From Clavelina lepadiformis (Eukaryota; Chordata; Ascidiacea; Aplousobranchia; Clavelinidae): DNA of 64,000 nt. Shown here one piece after another: positions 43,529 to 58,200 of this stretch. The notes under the pieces were generated by a model. It had not been told where the DNA came from. It ran no database searches and worked only from the letters and a program-made list of their open reading frames with translations. Location of the stretch: the NCBI RefSeq assembly GCF_947623445.1, contig NC_135244.1, positions 19,034,860 to 19,098,859 of the forward strand, written 5' to 3'. The position numbers and the translations under genes are program-made. Each line of letters opens with the position of its first letter. Positions within the stretch are counted from its first letter, which is position 1.

Positions 43529-46500
43529 TCAAACATACGTAAATTGGTCTTGCTTCGGGGGCATACCCTTGTCATTACGCGAACTAACAAATGGACTGGA
43601 GTTGGCGCCCGAGACATCCATGTCATCTTTATAACGAGCAGCTTGTAGAAGCTTTGTCTTATTGCGCGGGCCACGGAACGAACTTCGAAGTCTTTGTAGC
43701 GGAGAACGAACAGTGTGAGAAGCGGCAGCGGCGGCGAGAAAGCGTTCCATCACCTCAACATCCGGATTACCGGGTAATCGAGGTCCGGCGTCCGGCAATA
43801 CAGGACTGTTCGGTACCACAGGTGAGTCCAAACCCTGCTCTCGTATTGTTTTCAATGAAATTGCTTTCGAGTTGTCCCTGCTGTGTTTTCTAGGCGATTT
43901 ATCTTTGGAATGCAACTTTGTCTCTTGTTTAGATTTCTTTCCACCACCTCTCGAATCCGAAGATTTATCTCTGGACTCTTTTGACTTTCCATCTTTCGAT
44001 GATATCTTCTGATCTTTCTTTGAGCCTGTTTTTGCTCCGGATTTACTAGAGTTGTCCTTCTTGTTCTCTGAAGAGCTGCCCTTAGGTCCCTTATCCCGTT
44101 TGCCCATTATGCTGGCACGAAGCAGGGCAACTGTTGATTTGTGTCGAAACGGCGATGCAGGCTCTGGGGCGCTATCTAGCGAGATACTTCTTTTAGACGA
44201 ACCAGACGCTTGAATACGATAACGATCGTCTCTCTATAATGATGCAAATGAGGATCATACATGAGCAATAGAAATACATAACACAAGACCCTAAAGTTTT
44301 GTACATACGATTTGTTTTAATGAGCGTAATATAAAATCATCACAGCAATGTTTATTATCATCGTTGAACTAACCTCATTAACACTTTTTCTTTCAAAATC
44401 GACATCCTCAACAGTTTCATAATGATGCTTTTCTTGGCTTCTGGTTTTGCGTAAATTCGAAGTATTTGTGCCGATTTTCATTGACCTAAAAACGAAAAAT
44501 TTACTGTAATTAAACAGATTGACAGCACAAAACAAAGTTATCCACAACAAGGGAGTGCTAGAGCAAAATAAATCTTGTTGTCAAACCATCTACAAATTTA
44601 CAAGACTAATAATAAGGTATTTGCTCAAAGACCTAAGATTATCAGCTTGTTTGGCAAATTTTACCTCGACAATGAATGCACAGCTGCTTGCGGTCTCTTG
44701 TTTTCCTTTGTTTGATTTTTATTGCTACCTAAAGACGAGGTACTAGACACCTGCAATAAAAAAATGGAGCCGGTGAGAAACTTCCACAACCTGTAATTCT
44801 CTGAAACAGAGAACAAAAGCAGCAATGATAGGTATGCAAGGCGGCTTGCGTCATTTCCAACTAAATTTATTTCTCAGTTATCTTTGAAACGTGACCAAGC
44901 GTGGTAACCCCACTGGGGTTTGTTCACAAGTGTTAGAGCCGTCAATAACACTCTTTGAAATCCTTAAATTAGAACATATTTCTTACGGTTCCATTTACCT
45001 TTGCTCTTTGTATTTTAAGTAGAATATGAATGCATGTTTACGAAAGAAAATTTGCAGATCGTACAGTTAAACCGAGAATTTTAATCAGCGCGTCACAAGA
45101 TGCACAGCAACCATTCAAATTACCTGTTTGCTGCTGTTTTCAGCATGACCATTGCGGAGATAACCAGCAGTTTTCAGAGCTCCGACGACATCGCTTAACT
45201 TTTCAGATCGGTCGAATTTAAGAGGCTGGTTTTCTAAATCGGTCAGCCCTGGTTTGCGAGACGTTTTTCCCTTATCGGAGGGAGCTTGGCGGCGGCTGTC
45301 TTGAACAGATTTCGAAGACTTGGAGGAATGGTCATCCCTGGTTCGTTCACCATCGCGGTTCGATTTAGTTGACCTGTTCAAGAGGGGGTTGGGTTTTTGC
45401 GATGATGGTTTTTCTGACCATACAGGAGGTTGAATCATGTCTTTTTTCCGAGGAACGCGCAAGGAGGACTGACGTTTAAAATCGTTAAGTTCTTCATCTT
45501 TTGAATCGCTTTTCTGTGATAACTCGTTAAGGAACTTTTGCCGGTTGGAAACAGCTGCTAATGGCAACGAAACACGGCGTTTGAATTCGCTTGGATTAAA
45601 TTCATCGTCTTTACGGTTCGGTTTAAAGGGGACGTCGTATCTATCGGTAATAGGAGACTGCTTTTTGGGTAAATGTTTCAAACTGGCTGACATAACCGGG
45701 GTAAACGCAGACTTTCGTGTGGGCGACCTTTGGCTGAGACCGTTTAGTGTTGGTTTTTGCATGGCGGGTGGGTTTGCAACGTCACACGGCACCCCTGGTA
45801 AAGATGCCTTGGGTTTGATAAGTGGGGCAAGAAACAGAGCCGTGGGGCGCTGTGCTGGGGCTTGCGGGACCAGGTCCACCTCGGAGAAAAGACTTTCCTG
45901 CGAAGCGAGCAAGGACGGTGGCGTATCTGCAACAATAGGAGGCGAACGGGGCGGAGAAATCGGAGGCGGCGGTAGGGGTTTCGCTGCGTAAGCGGGAAGC
46001 TGAAGTTTCTCGTAATGATTCATTTTAGCCGCATTCTTGATGATTTTGGCAGGTTGCTTCTCGACGCGGGGTGCCGGTTTCTCGGGGACACATTTGACGA
46101 CCTCGACTGTCTTACTACTTTTGGAAACGAGGTTTTTATCTAAATCGAAAATCTGCTTCGACACGGAAGCAGCCGATGGGGAAGGGGAGTAATTGCTGTC
46201 CGGTGTTGCAGGGGATAAAAGATGTGCCGTCTTAGCTTCTGTCGAAGAATTTAAATTGCAGTCTTTGAAGTCAAATATCTGAAACTCCGTCATCATTCGC
46301 ATGGATCGTCTTCTCACCATGGAAGACTCGCTGTCCGAACTCTCTCCATCCGCCGCCCGTTTAGCCGCAGCTGAATTTTCAACAACCGCCGCAAATTTCT
46401 CACGCAAAAGCTGTTTTGCGTTTGTGGTTTTACGAATTCTAGACGAGGCATCCACGGCTTTGCCTTGAACCTTCCGAGTGCAATAAAAAATCGCTTCTTT

Positions 46501-49500
46501 CCTGCTCGTCTTAGGCGATGGCTGCAACGAGATAGCGCTAATGCCCAACTTAACGCGGTTCGGCAATGGCGACCCTTGTTCAACGGGCGTCAGGGGACTT
46601 TGCTTAATGACAGTAAGACACTGCGTCGGCGTTGGCCTTTCTTGCTTGTTTACCGCAACAACAGTAACAGCTTTTGATCCTTCGTTTTTTAACTCCGACT
46701 TCTGGTTCATTTCTCGTGACCTCTCGTCTGTATCGGGTTGCTCCAATATTGCTTTCCCAGCCGCCGACAGCGAGTCGACGTAGAGTGATTTGGGAACCGT
46801 TTCGTCATTAGAGATTGCAATCGATTCTTCACTTCCGGGTTTAGGTGGGTGAGCGCTTTCACTTGTTTTGGAGGAAAATACTGTGCGCTGTTTAGGCACC
46901 GGTCGGGGTGGTACAGCACTGGTAGTCTCGCTGTCTGTGGAATTTCTAGCGCTACGAGGCTTGGGAAAGACGTCATTGGGCACTTTAGCTGCGGTTCCGC
47001 GGTAGCATGACTCTTCCGGTGATTTTAACCGGATAATTTGAACCGGTACCGACCCGCCCGAGAAATTAAAGTTCTGTGCGTTTCTCTTCTGCTGCGGCGT
47101 GAATACATCAAAAGATTCATCGCTTGTGTTGTTCGCTGAGCAAGGACCTGATTGCACGCTGTCGTCCCGAGCTAATTCTGTCTCCGATAATAACCGGTTA
47201 TTTAGGCACTGCGGTATTTTATTATTGGTACAAAGACCACCAACGTGCTTTGTAGCCGTGTCAGACATCGCGTCGGTCATTTCTTCTGTTTTCAATGGGA
47301 ACTCGCTAATGGGTGAAGCCGGTGTAACAGCCTGAGACGCCAGTTCACGACCCAATTTATCCCGGGGTGATGTAACAGATGAACCTTGGTACCCAGAGTC
47401 TATACTGCACTCGCTAATGTGAAGCGCCGCGTTTGATTTGCTTAAAACGGGGAGGATTCGCTCGTCACTTTCCTTTACTCCATCTCCCTTCTTTGACCCC
47501 TTATTTGTAGATTGGGAGTGGGGCAGAGACATGGTTGACATGGGTGGACCAGCTCTTTTGCTCGTAAAGATCTGGTCGGAATCTATGCACGAATCGGAGT
47601 TGGGACGCTCATTAGATTTTGCCCTCTTCGTAATGACCTCCATCTGCTCCGGAGACATCTTTGGACCACATAGGAACTCTCCTCCCCACTCGGAGGAGTT
47701 TAAATTTTCGTAATTGTGCTGGACGAGTGTTCGACTTGAATCGTTGTGGACTATGGTGGCGTTGGAATCACTGGACGAGTCTCGTCCACTCGAATTATAG
47801 GAATTGACAGGGCTACTTCTGTCCCGCACGAAACCGTCGACGGCGTCTCTGTTGACTACCGGGGTCCTGCAAACAATATCAAGCCTTTAGTTTCAGTTTT
47901 AGTCTTAATCAACTACAAGCGCAGTTAGGTGAAAACAAAATTGAAATTTCTTACTTTAATATCGGGACAACGTTTATCGGTGTCAGGGACTTCTCGGATG
48001 TTGCATAAGATGGGTGATGTCGAGTTATCCCATGGTGAGAGTCCGGACTCAACCAAGGAGACTTCCCATGGTCACTGCTCATCCTGCTGATGATTTTAAG
48101 ATCTTCAAACATCTTCTCCATGTGCTCCTTGAAGGTGATCGTCGTGGACCGTAATTCCAGCTACAACAAAATAACTGTTTTTCAGACGGTTATAACCTTG
48201 TGTGTTCGCGTGACACCTACGGCAAGGGTATAACAATAGGCTGACTAATTTTAACGACAGACGGGTTAACTTATTAGGGAGATAATCATAACAGGAAATA
48301 ACTAGAGATTAACGTCTTCAGTCATCGTTCAGTTAACAGCACATTTGATTTCACTGGCCCTTGAGAAGAGAATATAATATTTCGTTCGAAACAAAAGTAA
48401 ATAGATGTTTCACATTTGGCGCGACGTTTGTGTGTGACGAAAGGTGATATAGACCGTACTGTTACAGATCTAAGCCAGGAAACGTTCTAAGCCACGGATC
48501 GATAGAAAGTAGCCAAAACATTGACATTCACAGAAGTTTTTCTTATCAATTAATCACAGTGAGTGTAACCTAAAAGGAACCCAAAACCACGCTATACACG
48601 TGTGAGATTTAGCAAAAACTGCCCAATTTTAAGAAAGTTCGGTAAGGCTTTTGCATAAACTTTACCAGTACAATAGACAGTGAGGAAGTCACATGCCTAT
48701 GTGGAGTAAATTGCCTGAAATTATATTTAGGTTCTCCACCAAATAAACACAGACCCCACAAAGCGACTAGTAAAGGCAATAAAAGTCGACCAACTCGAGA
48801 CGTCGACCATCAGAGTAGCGTTTCAATTCATCTTATGTGAAGCCATTACACATATTTTATCAACTGATGCGCATAGCTGCTCATGTGGCAAAGGTGTTCA
48901 ATTGCCACCGGCCCGCAAAAAAGCTTGACGAGTTTCTCGAAACTTCGGTTCGATTAATTATTTATTAATTCAAGAAAAAAAATCGATACGAAAGAGCGAT
49001 TGCTTTCCGTTCACAAAGTGAGACAACTCTAGTGGTTGCGTCTAAAACCAATATTTCTTTGAAAGATACGGGCAAATCTCAAAGGCATTGCACGAATGAG
49101 TAATATCAAGATTGATGTTTTAATCTAAGACAAACACTGGCGGTTTTACCTTTCACCAGAGAGAGTAGCTCTATCGTGGAAAACTGTACAGGATGACATT
49201 TTGCTATTGAGCAAAAGTTTACTCCGTCACTCTCTCTGTCTTTCATGGCGAATTGTGTACGCCGTGTTGTGTGGTTGTGCCCTTTTGTGTACCATTGGGC
49301 TTAATTAGTTTTTATATGTTTTCACAATATCGTGTAAAAAGCAAACAAAACAATTTGTTGATGATGAACAACTAAGAAACATTGTCTTACACGAAACATG
49401 TCACAATAGTCAGGAAATTCCCGAGGCCACGCTACGTCATCAATAACAAGCCTGTGCTGACCTAATCTCAATTGATGCAAGGTGTTCAAGAGATTTTGTT

Positions 49501-52500
49501 AAAATTTTTTTCGCCGAATCAATTTTCGAAATTCAATTACTGGTCTCAGCAATTACTCAACGGTGCACACGTTGGTTAAAAATACGTATAGTTCATATAG
49601 AACGGTGTTGCTGAGTTAGATAATTTTAGGCGTAGGACTTCAAGTTGTCGGTGTCCTTTCACAACAATGTGACACAGAACAAAAACAAACAAAACCTCTT
49701 TCTGATCATAAATCTCATATCACGAACGGAATTAACCGTAAAAAGTATCGCAACCCTATAAGCGAATGAGCAATAATAAAGGAAATGACTCCAATTAGTG
49801 TACACATCACTGATTGTATCACAAATATACCGTGACTCTGGCAACACGGGAGAAGAAACAGCAGATATTTACAGCTTTTAAAGGTCGCAGACGACATATT
49901 GAAATTCCAAGGCAGAAAATCAACTTGAAATTGATTGCAACTTTTGCGCACGACACCACAAACAGATAATCCTTTAAACACAAGTACAAAGAGGCGATCA
50001 TTTACAACTTTTAGTGATTTTACACCTGCGCAAGTCGGCAAGTTTAGAAGCTATTCATTATTATGACCAAACAGCAATAAATAACCAACTTTTCCTCTCG
50101 CTTTCAAGTGTTTGGTGACAAGAGCGAAGTTACACAAACAAAGCGAAGGCGAGCGACCACACTAAAATAGACATATGACGACAGCGGTTTGCTTTGGTTC
50201 GAAGTGCTGTGCAAGTCTCTATCAAGTGCCTCTTCCAAAAGCCGTCATGTTTCATTTGTGGCTTTATAGCTTACTTACCCGTGGGCTGTACATATACGAA
50301 CAATAAGTAAAGATAAATGTCGCAATTAATGTTTCTGCTGTGGCCTTTGCTTTTCCAATCGCTTAAAGTTCAGTTAAAGATTTCCGTTATGCTTTAAAAT
50401 GCCTCTGAGCCTAATCGTGAAAATATGGTGATTATCGTCGTTTTTGTAGAAAACGAATTAAACGCTTTGGTATTTTAGAGCTTAAAGATTACTATTTTTC
50501 AAGGCATTTAACGAGCAAGCGGTAAAGGTGTGCCCAGATTTCAAATTCAACATTTATAATACAACATTTCAAATATAAAATTGTGTTTTCAATTACCCAA
50601 CTGAATGTAATAATCTTCAAACACGAAAATCTCTAGAAAACGGCCGGCAAAAGTAGAACAATGACGAAAGCGCTGTATGACGTAATCCGACAACATGGCA
50701 ACTACACTTTGCGTTTAGTAATGGAAAATTGTATCCTATGATAAACACTACGACAACCATTACTTCATCGTGTTAAGTAAAGTAACGTGGCACAAAACTA
50801 CACCAAAACAAAAGAAATGTAATTTACGGCAGAAAATTGGGCGCCTCTATAATACGCCACTTCCCAGCAGTTAGTTATTCCGTTGTAATACTTTTGTGTA
50901 CACCATCAATACACTTTCGCATTAGGCCTATGACCCTAGACCCGCGCTATCTTTACTTTGCATTGGATTTAACGGCATTCAGACGACATCCATATTTGGC
51001 AGCGCCGGTACATATCGCTTTAGTTGGAGCGTTAATTATTAGGCATCAACTGAGTCTTTCTCTTTGTACAGCCCTGGTGCAGGGGTCAAGGGGGTATAGA
51101 GTTACCTGTCAGTCTTGTACTTAATTACGTTAGGGATACATAATCTCACCAAAAGGTGAAACATAGACAAAAGCCGAACCCGAAGATTGTCAATATTGTG
51201 TAGTACAGTGCATTGCTTTGTAGATGGGGCACGACCTGTGCAAGCCGACAAAGCATGAAAGTCTACAAGACAGTCTTACGAAAACCAGACACAATTACAG
51301 GCGAACGTCAAGCTTAAGCAAATAAAACAAACATTTAGTTTTGGCATTTCCTGTTAACATACAGTAGTAAAGTTATCAATGATTTAAGTCAGCACAAGGC
51401 ATTCGATAAAGCCATCACAAAATCTGATAAGTTAACTGGCGTAACGCCCCGAACGGGATATAATAAAGTTTATGCCCGTAACTTCTAAAGCCATCACCGC
51501 CGTGAAAATAAAAAAATACAAGTGTCAGCAGGCGTGGATATATAATATTACGACGTCAAAGTCAGACATATTTATATATTTATTGGCCGCAAAGGGTACA
51601 GCGTCAAAAAGACTGTCAGCGGTTGGCTGTTATAGTTGACAGGTTTAACTGCAAGAAAAAAAGCGAGATTGCTACGTGTTTTGAAAACAAAAATCACTTC
51701 CAAATTTGTCCATGATACTAAGCTCTACAATACCACATAGTTTGATGATGGTAGATCACAAACGGATTTTCAAACAGGTCGATACAAGAGATAAAGCACA
51801 ACTTTACTTCAAGTATTTCGTTGATAAACCACATATGAACCACCAAATGATAATAAGCAGCAATATCCGTTTAAGACCTTTCCAACGGAAGGATTGGGCA
51901 ATAATTCTTCTTGGGCACCCATTTTTCAATAACATTTCAAGCCCCAGGTCAAACTGAATTACTTGATTTTAGTTTGTTTTAAGTTTGTGTGAGTTTTGTT
52001 GCGTTTTTCTTCTTTTGAAAGCAACAAACCAGTTATTACTCAAGAAATTTCATAACTCCAGCTTCAAATGACAAAAAATGTTTCAAGCAAAATTGCTTGC
52101 GGTAGCTTAAAAGCCTCCTTGTCAGTTTGAGTCAACTAATCCTTTCATACGAAAAATTTATCAAGACGAAAACATGCTGCCACGCCTCGCTTAATAACGA
52201 ATCGTGATTGATTCGCCGTATGATTATGTTTTATCGGCCAGCGCCAAGCATAGTGTATGCAAAGTGTTTCGGACGCCAATGAAGCGCCTATGCCGCTCGA
52301 TCGCTATTTGACTTTAAGTTAAAACCAAGGTGCTTTATTGTTTATAGCATGAGCATCGTTTCTAAGCTTTTGTTGCCTGTTAAAACTCGTCCTTCCAGCT
52401 ATAGCCGATATACACTGGTCACAGTGTTCTGCATGCAGCTGCAATAACGTAAGGTTGTCGTGGAAGGCTGTAAATGATTCTAGTTAATCTAGTCGCTTTC

Positions 52501-55286
52501 TTTGAATGGTGATGGGCCTTGCCAAAAATGAGATCAAATAAGAGACCATGCAACGCAATTCGTATTTCCTCGGTGTGAAAATACCTAACCGTTTTCCGTT
52601 TCTCGCGCGGGTCAAAAACACCAAAGTGAAAACGTCCAGGAAATAAAAGGGGTGAAAAAAACGCATCTCGGCGTTGTGGGTGAGTGGAGTTGAAACAAAA
52701 AGAATCTAAGCCCATTTCATTCTCGGCTCATGCTGAAATCGTTAAATTGTCACAATTCTTCTCTCGACGAAAACCAAATCTGGACTTTAGAGGGTACGGT
52801 TAGGTGCGTAGTAAGTGTTTAAAACTCTTTCCGGGAGTGTCAAAGATATTCACCCCGAATACAAGTGGGCAATAGTAAAAATTCCGCGACTGCTTTGGTG
52901 CTGCGTCAAGGTATAATTTGATACTGCACGCAAACCTTTGACGGTACCTCTTATCTCAAATGGGTAATTATAGCACAGATACCTATTTTGTAGGCAGGTA
53001 TAACTTTTAACGCCCCAATACCTGTGTCATGTCCAAAAACACGTCCTATATGATGAATCATATAAGAATGATGTCACAAAATGAAAAGGTATCAATTACT
53101 GTCCTATATCGAAACAGGAGATCTCCTTACACGGCGTTTGTGGTCATTTGAGAAAAGCATTTAACATAATGGATAACAGGTATAATAGGTCTACTGCCTA
53201 TCAGCCCAATGCCCACAGCTTCAATAAACAATTTGAAAAAGTGAAAAACGACTTTGAAGATAGAAAGCTTGAACGAATTATACCTGGCGTTTGGTTAAAT
53301 AATTAAGCGGTTCACTTAAATTAGTCAGACTAGCTCCTATAGCAAACTTCTTTCAGGAAGACAATAATAATAATAATTTATTAGGCTTGACCGGATTGTT
53401 GAGCTTAATTGTAAAAGCAAAAAAGATAAACGATTCATGCCACTGTCTTCACATCTTGCCGAACATAAGCGCATTATGGCTATAGGATATATCGTAATCA
53501 ATTACTTCGGGAAAAGAACGCGTTATTTTGCGACCGTTTGACGAAGGACTGTGTTAAGATCATCACATTTTGCCAAACTAACGACGGTGTTACGCCACAC
53601 TTTCAAAATAAACCGGGACCACCGCACCAGCTGCGCAAACGGTAAGATTTGCGTAAACAACGACTTGGTTTCTGGCCGCATTTAAAAAACATAAATTATT
53701 ATCCATCGACTCCACGCAAGAAGCGTTTTCTTTGACAGCAATCGCTACATCGTCGGTCGTTGAAAGTGAAAGCATTTAAGTGACTTTAAACTGGACGCCT
53801 GTTTTAAACTATAGTGTCGATATTCGACAACCAACAGGTTATTTGTTCAATCACAACGACGCAAACTGTGGCTCAGAATGTACGCATGTTTATACAATGA
53901 ACGCCTGCTGAAAATTGACCCACATTTTTGCTCGATTCTCACCGTTTAAGTAGTCTTCAAATAGCCTATTCAGGCCCCATTCAAAAGCTATTGGAAAACT
54001 AACAAAAAGAAACTGAGCTTCAGTAGGTGAGAAAATTTGCCGAACAAACCCTACCGTCTTTCTCTAGCTTCTTGAGGGGCTATTTCAAGACGTCGTCTTT
54101 CTGCCAACCAAATGATTTAGTAGCCAACTATAGAGTATTTGGATTGACTTACATACACTTCTTGACAGCCGACTGCCAGCTGTTTCGACAGTTTGGTCAC
54201 GATTACGTATTTCGCCAACGTTCACATCATCAAACACTTAAATTGCCGTAAACATGAACATTCGAAGTACATTTAGAAAAGCGTGGGATAATAAATAATT
54301 CAAAAGAATGATTATGGGCTCACCATTTCCTGTCGTAGGCTTTGTATCTGCGAATTGAGCTTCGCAACCGACGTAGTCTTCACAGGCTTCATGGACTTAA
54401 TCATGTTTTCCTTCTCGAACACTTCGTCTGTCTGCTCTGCGCGACCTGTTTTCAAAACCGCGGTGTCTCTGTCGATAAATGTCTTTGCACCTGGTTTAGT
54501 CTTTGTGAAGTGCGGAGAAACGTTGGCGTAGTCTCTTCTTCGTAAGTCGAGTTGCCTTGCCTCGGCCTCGCGGCAGTGTTGTATGGCTAGATCGACCTGA
54601 CTAACACCATCCATACTTGACTTGGGCTGCTCGGTACATATCCTGCTGTTCGTCATCGAATTTGAGTAAGATCTCAGATAATTGTCTGCTGGTTCGCCTG
54701 ACGAAGTTGTGAAGTATTCAGATTTTGAACGAAGGTTATTTTCGTTCGGTTTTGTGCTGCAACAAAAACGAGGTGCGCAATCGACTGTGCTAGTGTTTTG
54801 AAACTTTGTGCACAGAGGGTAATTCTCGTAATTAAAGTCGCTGCGATAAAAAAACGCCGTCTGCTGTTTGGAGTCCTCAACATTGACAGGTGTGAGCCAA
54901 CCTGACTGCGCATTAAGGGCCGGATAGCAATTATAAGTGTGCTGATCTCTCTTCTCCATAAGCTGGCCGTTGACGTCACAAAGAGACCTGTTGTCTTCTC
55001 TCAAGTCAGAACTGTTCGGCTTCATCGAACTGGGTTGTAGGGTCACGTGACCTACATTTTCATGGCGTTCGACGACGTCATGGCGAACTTGAATCCATTC
55101 GTTAAAACCTGAACTGACCTGGCTCGGTTCGCGAGCGAAAGAAGCCGTGCCCCGCTGATTCCAGTCGTTGTTGTAGCAGGTTCCGTACTTGCTGTTACCT
55201 GTTTCCAGGTAATCGATGTTTACGTAATGCCTGTTCGGGTCGTCAACAGCAAAAGCGCCGAGTTGTCCATATTTTGCTGCGGGCAT
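43529..55286 (-). CDS. Large low-complexity scaffold-like protein with a coiled coil and a PDZ-ligand-like C-terminus
   Basis: Six minus-strand exons: 55286-54324, 48160-47955, 47866-45124, 44750-44665, 44485-44374, 44233-43529. They total 4815 nt, or 1604 residues, with every junction in phase. I do not recognise the family. Residues 1-300 are polar. A heptad-like segment joins exons 1 and 2 (KLNSQIQSLRQEM, then LELRSTTITFKEHMEKMFED), about residues 307-350, so the coiled coil spans the 6.2-kb first intron. The 2.7-kb third exon is Ser/Pro/Lys-rich with a proline run (PLPPPPISPPRSPP), a possible SH3 ligand, and RK-rich patches. A short conserved-looking block, RSEKLSDVVGALKTAGYL, ends it. 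The last exon is very Lys/Ser-rich. The protein ends FTYV, a class I PDZ-type ligand (T-x-V). No signal peptide or membrane span was seen. A cytoskeletal or junctional scaffold role is inference only. Confidence 0.65.
48161..54323 (-). other. 6.2-kb first intron of the scaffold-like gene
   Basis: No exon with family resemblance was found on either strand. An (AAT)n microsatellite lies at about 53363-53378. A 61-codon minus-strand frame at 53590-53775 has balanced composition but no recognised homologue or splice context. An intron this long, when the others in the gene are 80-400 bp, may hold regulatory DNA or an alternative promoter. Confidence 0.6.
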
Positions 55287-58200
55287 GTTTGTGTCGAATC
55301 AATGACGCGCTTATCCGATTTACGAAGATGGCATCGATAAACAGATGACTGACGTTCCTACAAGATATTTACAGCAACTTTAGAAGTGTTCTTTCTAATT
55401 TGCAAAACTCTTAAATCTTCTTTGCCTCGGCATCAGAATATGCTCCAGTAAGTAGGCTCACGACTTAAGTTTAACTACGAACAAGGAAAAAAATGTCAAG
55501 GTTTCCTCACAATAAAGTGAAATAATTTCGTCGATATTTCTATAATTACTTCTTTTTAAAAAATAGGGCATTGGTTGCAACGGCAGCAGTTAACAACAAA
55601 AAATATAGGTCTATTATGAATAACATGGGGTTGCGTAAACTCTGCAGGCTACCAATTACTTCTCGTGATTAAATCGTAATTAAGTATGACACAGTTGGAT
55701 ATATAAATAGCCAGCTATTTCATACGTAGCGAACTTGCGCGGTCTGTTGGATTTTATGCCAATTTTGCCGCGTAGTTTTGCTTTCATCGATAAACACATG
55801 CTTAGGAGAGAAAGATATTAGATTAGCGTATTCATTTAAGACTAATATTACGTTTCAAATGTTCAATTAGTACGTTCCCAAATTAAATTACGGCGAAATT
55901 TTTATTACCGGTATAGATGCTGGGTCGTCGTTCGCTGCAAGCAACTCGAGAATTACAGCATGCGAACTAATTGCCGGCTACGAGCTGACCAAAGACCCGA
56001 AATAACGGAGCAGCTATAAGCCAATAAAACCTGTGCCATGCAATTACATTAAAAAATTTTTTGCTAAGTAATTGTTTAAATTCGGTGAAGGCTTCGATTT
56101 CAAGAAAATACGCCGCTGATCTGTCAACAACTGATCATTCTAAAAAAATGCGGCAATCAATCAATTTGGCAACTACGCACTGACCTAAAGTTGTTTTATC
56201 TCGTGCAGTTGAACAACCTTGCATTCTATGAGCGATAACTTTTTACTCGTTTTAAACGCGCGGTCAAACTGAACTGCGCCGGCGTTTATTAACCCGTACA
56301 CATAGAGTCTATGTCATAGAGCAAGGAGAAACCTACGCTGTAAGATATTGGAAAGTGTTCATTGCAAACTAGCTTCGTATCACAATGAGCTCTTTTTACG
56401 AATGTCTGTCTAGACGCGTTTGGTTCGTGGCTATGGCGAACAACAGCTTTCCCCCTTTTTTCTACACGAGGCAAGTTTCAAGTTGCCACCGCTTCAGCCT
56501 TTCGTCATTTGATTGGTCAAAAATAACGTCACCGAAGTCGTCAGAACAGTGAGATTCTTCACTTGGATAGATTTACTTCAAACGTTGAACAAGACTGCAA
56601 TAGCATGCTATGCAGCATTGTCTTTTTGCCTCTAATCTCCCGCTGCTTCATAAGTAGCAGAGTAAGCAAGGCTGCGTACTGTCAGCTGCTTTGGTTTGCA
56701 ACGCATCTTCGTTTACGTTATTTTTTCAAAAAATTCGCCTGTTTACCGCGTTAATTCTCGTCCCTAAATCCGATTTAAGTCTCTTGCGGTCGGTTCAAGA
56801 CTTATGCGTCAGAATGACTGATCTGCGCTATAACGCCGCCTTGAAAATTGATAAAACTCATTGAGCAAAAGGAGATTTTAGCAAAATCAATTATAAACTG
56901 CTACAAGGTCTTTGTCATCGTTGACGGACCCGCTTTAGCCTTGTCAGGCAAACGGTATATACAGTCCAACATTGACTGTAAACTTTGCATCAAACGGATT
57001 ATGGATTTTTGTACAAGCTTTGAACGGAAGGCCGTAATTTATGTGACAATTATAAATATATTTAGAAAAGATTTGACACGGTTGCTCAAACTCAGCAATG
57101 CATTGCAATCCGATTAATAGATTTTGAAGTTAGTGGCAGGATATGAGTGATCAACTTTGCTGCTGAATACCTCTATCAGATGCCTGTGCGACTGCAAAAA
57201 GGAATTGCAAATGGGTTACAGTTGCTTTACAACCTTAAATGTTATATAAAGTCAGCGCTAGAAATCATGCTTTCGCGATTAACTTTTTAGCTTATTTGCT
57301 GCACAGAGAACGCGCAGTAATATTCTATCGTTAGATGGTTTTTCTGTTTGAAACGTTAAGCCTTAGTTTCGACAAACCGCATTGCAAGTATAAAGTATAG
57401 CACGAAAACGTACGGGTTAAAAAACCATCCAAATATACAGTAATTGGATAGAGTAATTCACCAAATTTCTTACATATGACACAGAAAATTTTGCACGCTG
57501 TTAACGCATGTAAAAGGTCGAAATTCACCAGTGACGGCATTATTAACAAACCACAGTTGTTTAGTTTTCTCTGGGCAAATCCTTCTTGTAAATCCGCCAC
57601 CCGTTAACCCCATAGGAATTCGTCCTGTGTGGCTACAACAGAGTCAGCAAGTTGTAACGTTTTACGGCTGCGACGTCATAACTTCCACTCTTTTGCAAGT
57701 AAAATCAATCACAAACTGTGCGGAGCCCCTCTTTAAATCGATGTAGCCGACTTTTCCCCAGTATAAATTGGTTTTAATTTCGCAAACGTTAAGCTACCTA
57801 TAGTATATATTGTTCTGTGGTTCTTACATCCTGTAGTATATACCCTTTGTAAATGCCCTCTTGCTATACATGAAGCCATGTTATCAAGACTTTATCTAAA
57901 TTGTCACGTCATTATCGTGCGAAAGGAAACCGAATCGAACCAGTTGTTACCCGTTTTCATTGCTCTCAGAAATAAAGCATTTTTCCCATTTTTCCCCACT
58001 CTGGTCATCTAACTAAATTAAACAGGGTCCCGGTGTAAGCGATATAGTCCATGAGTGCTCGATTGGACCTACCCGGCGTTTCAATCAGGCTTTTAATCGA
58101 TTGCAAAGCCACTTTAAATCAACACTCGTCGCTCGTATACGCCATCGGGCCCATTCAGTTACCTGATAACGACAACAACTTATCCATTCGATGACCTCGC

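Noticed and set aside
45545..45991. A plus-strand 148-codon gene
   Set aside because: It lies wholly inside the minus-strand coding exon and has a Gly/Arg-rich shadow composition.
50837..51124. A 95-codon plus-strand gene in the scaffold intron
   Set aside because: No recognised family, no splice context, and stop density around it is as expected by chance.
53590..53775. Extra exon or nested gene in the large intron (61-codon minus-strand frame)
   Set aside because: Balanced composition, but no recognised homologue, and adding it would break the in-phase coiled coil joined by exons 1 and 2.
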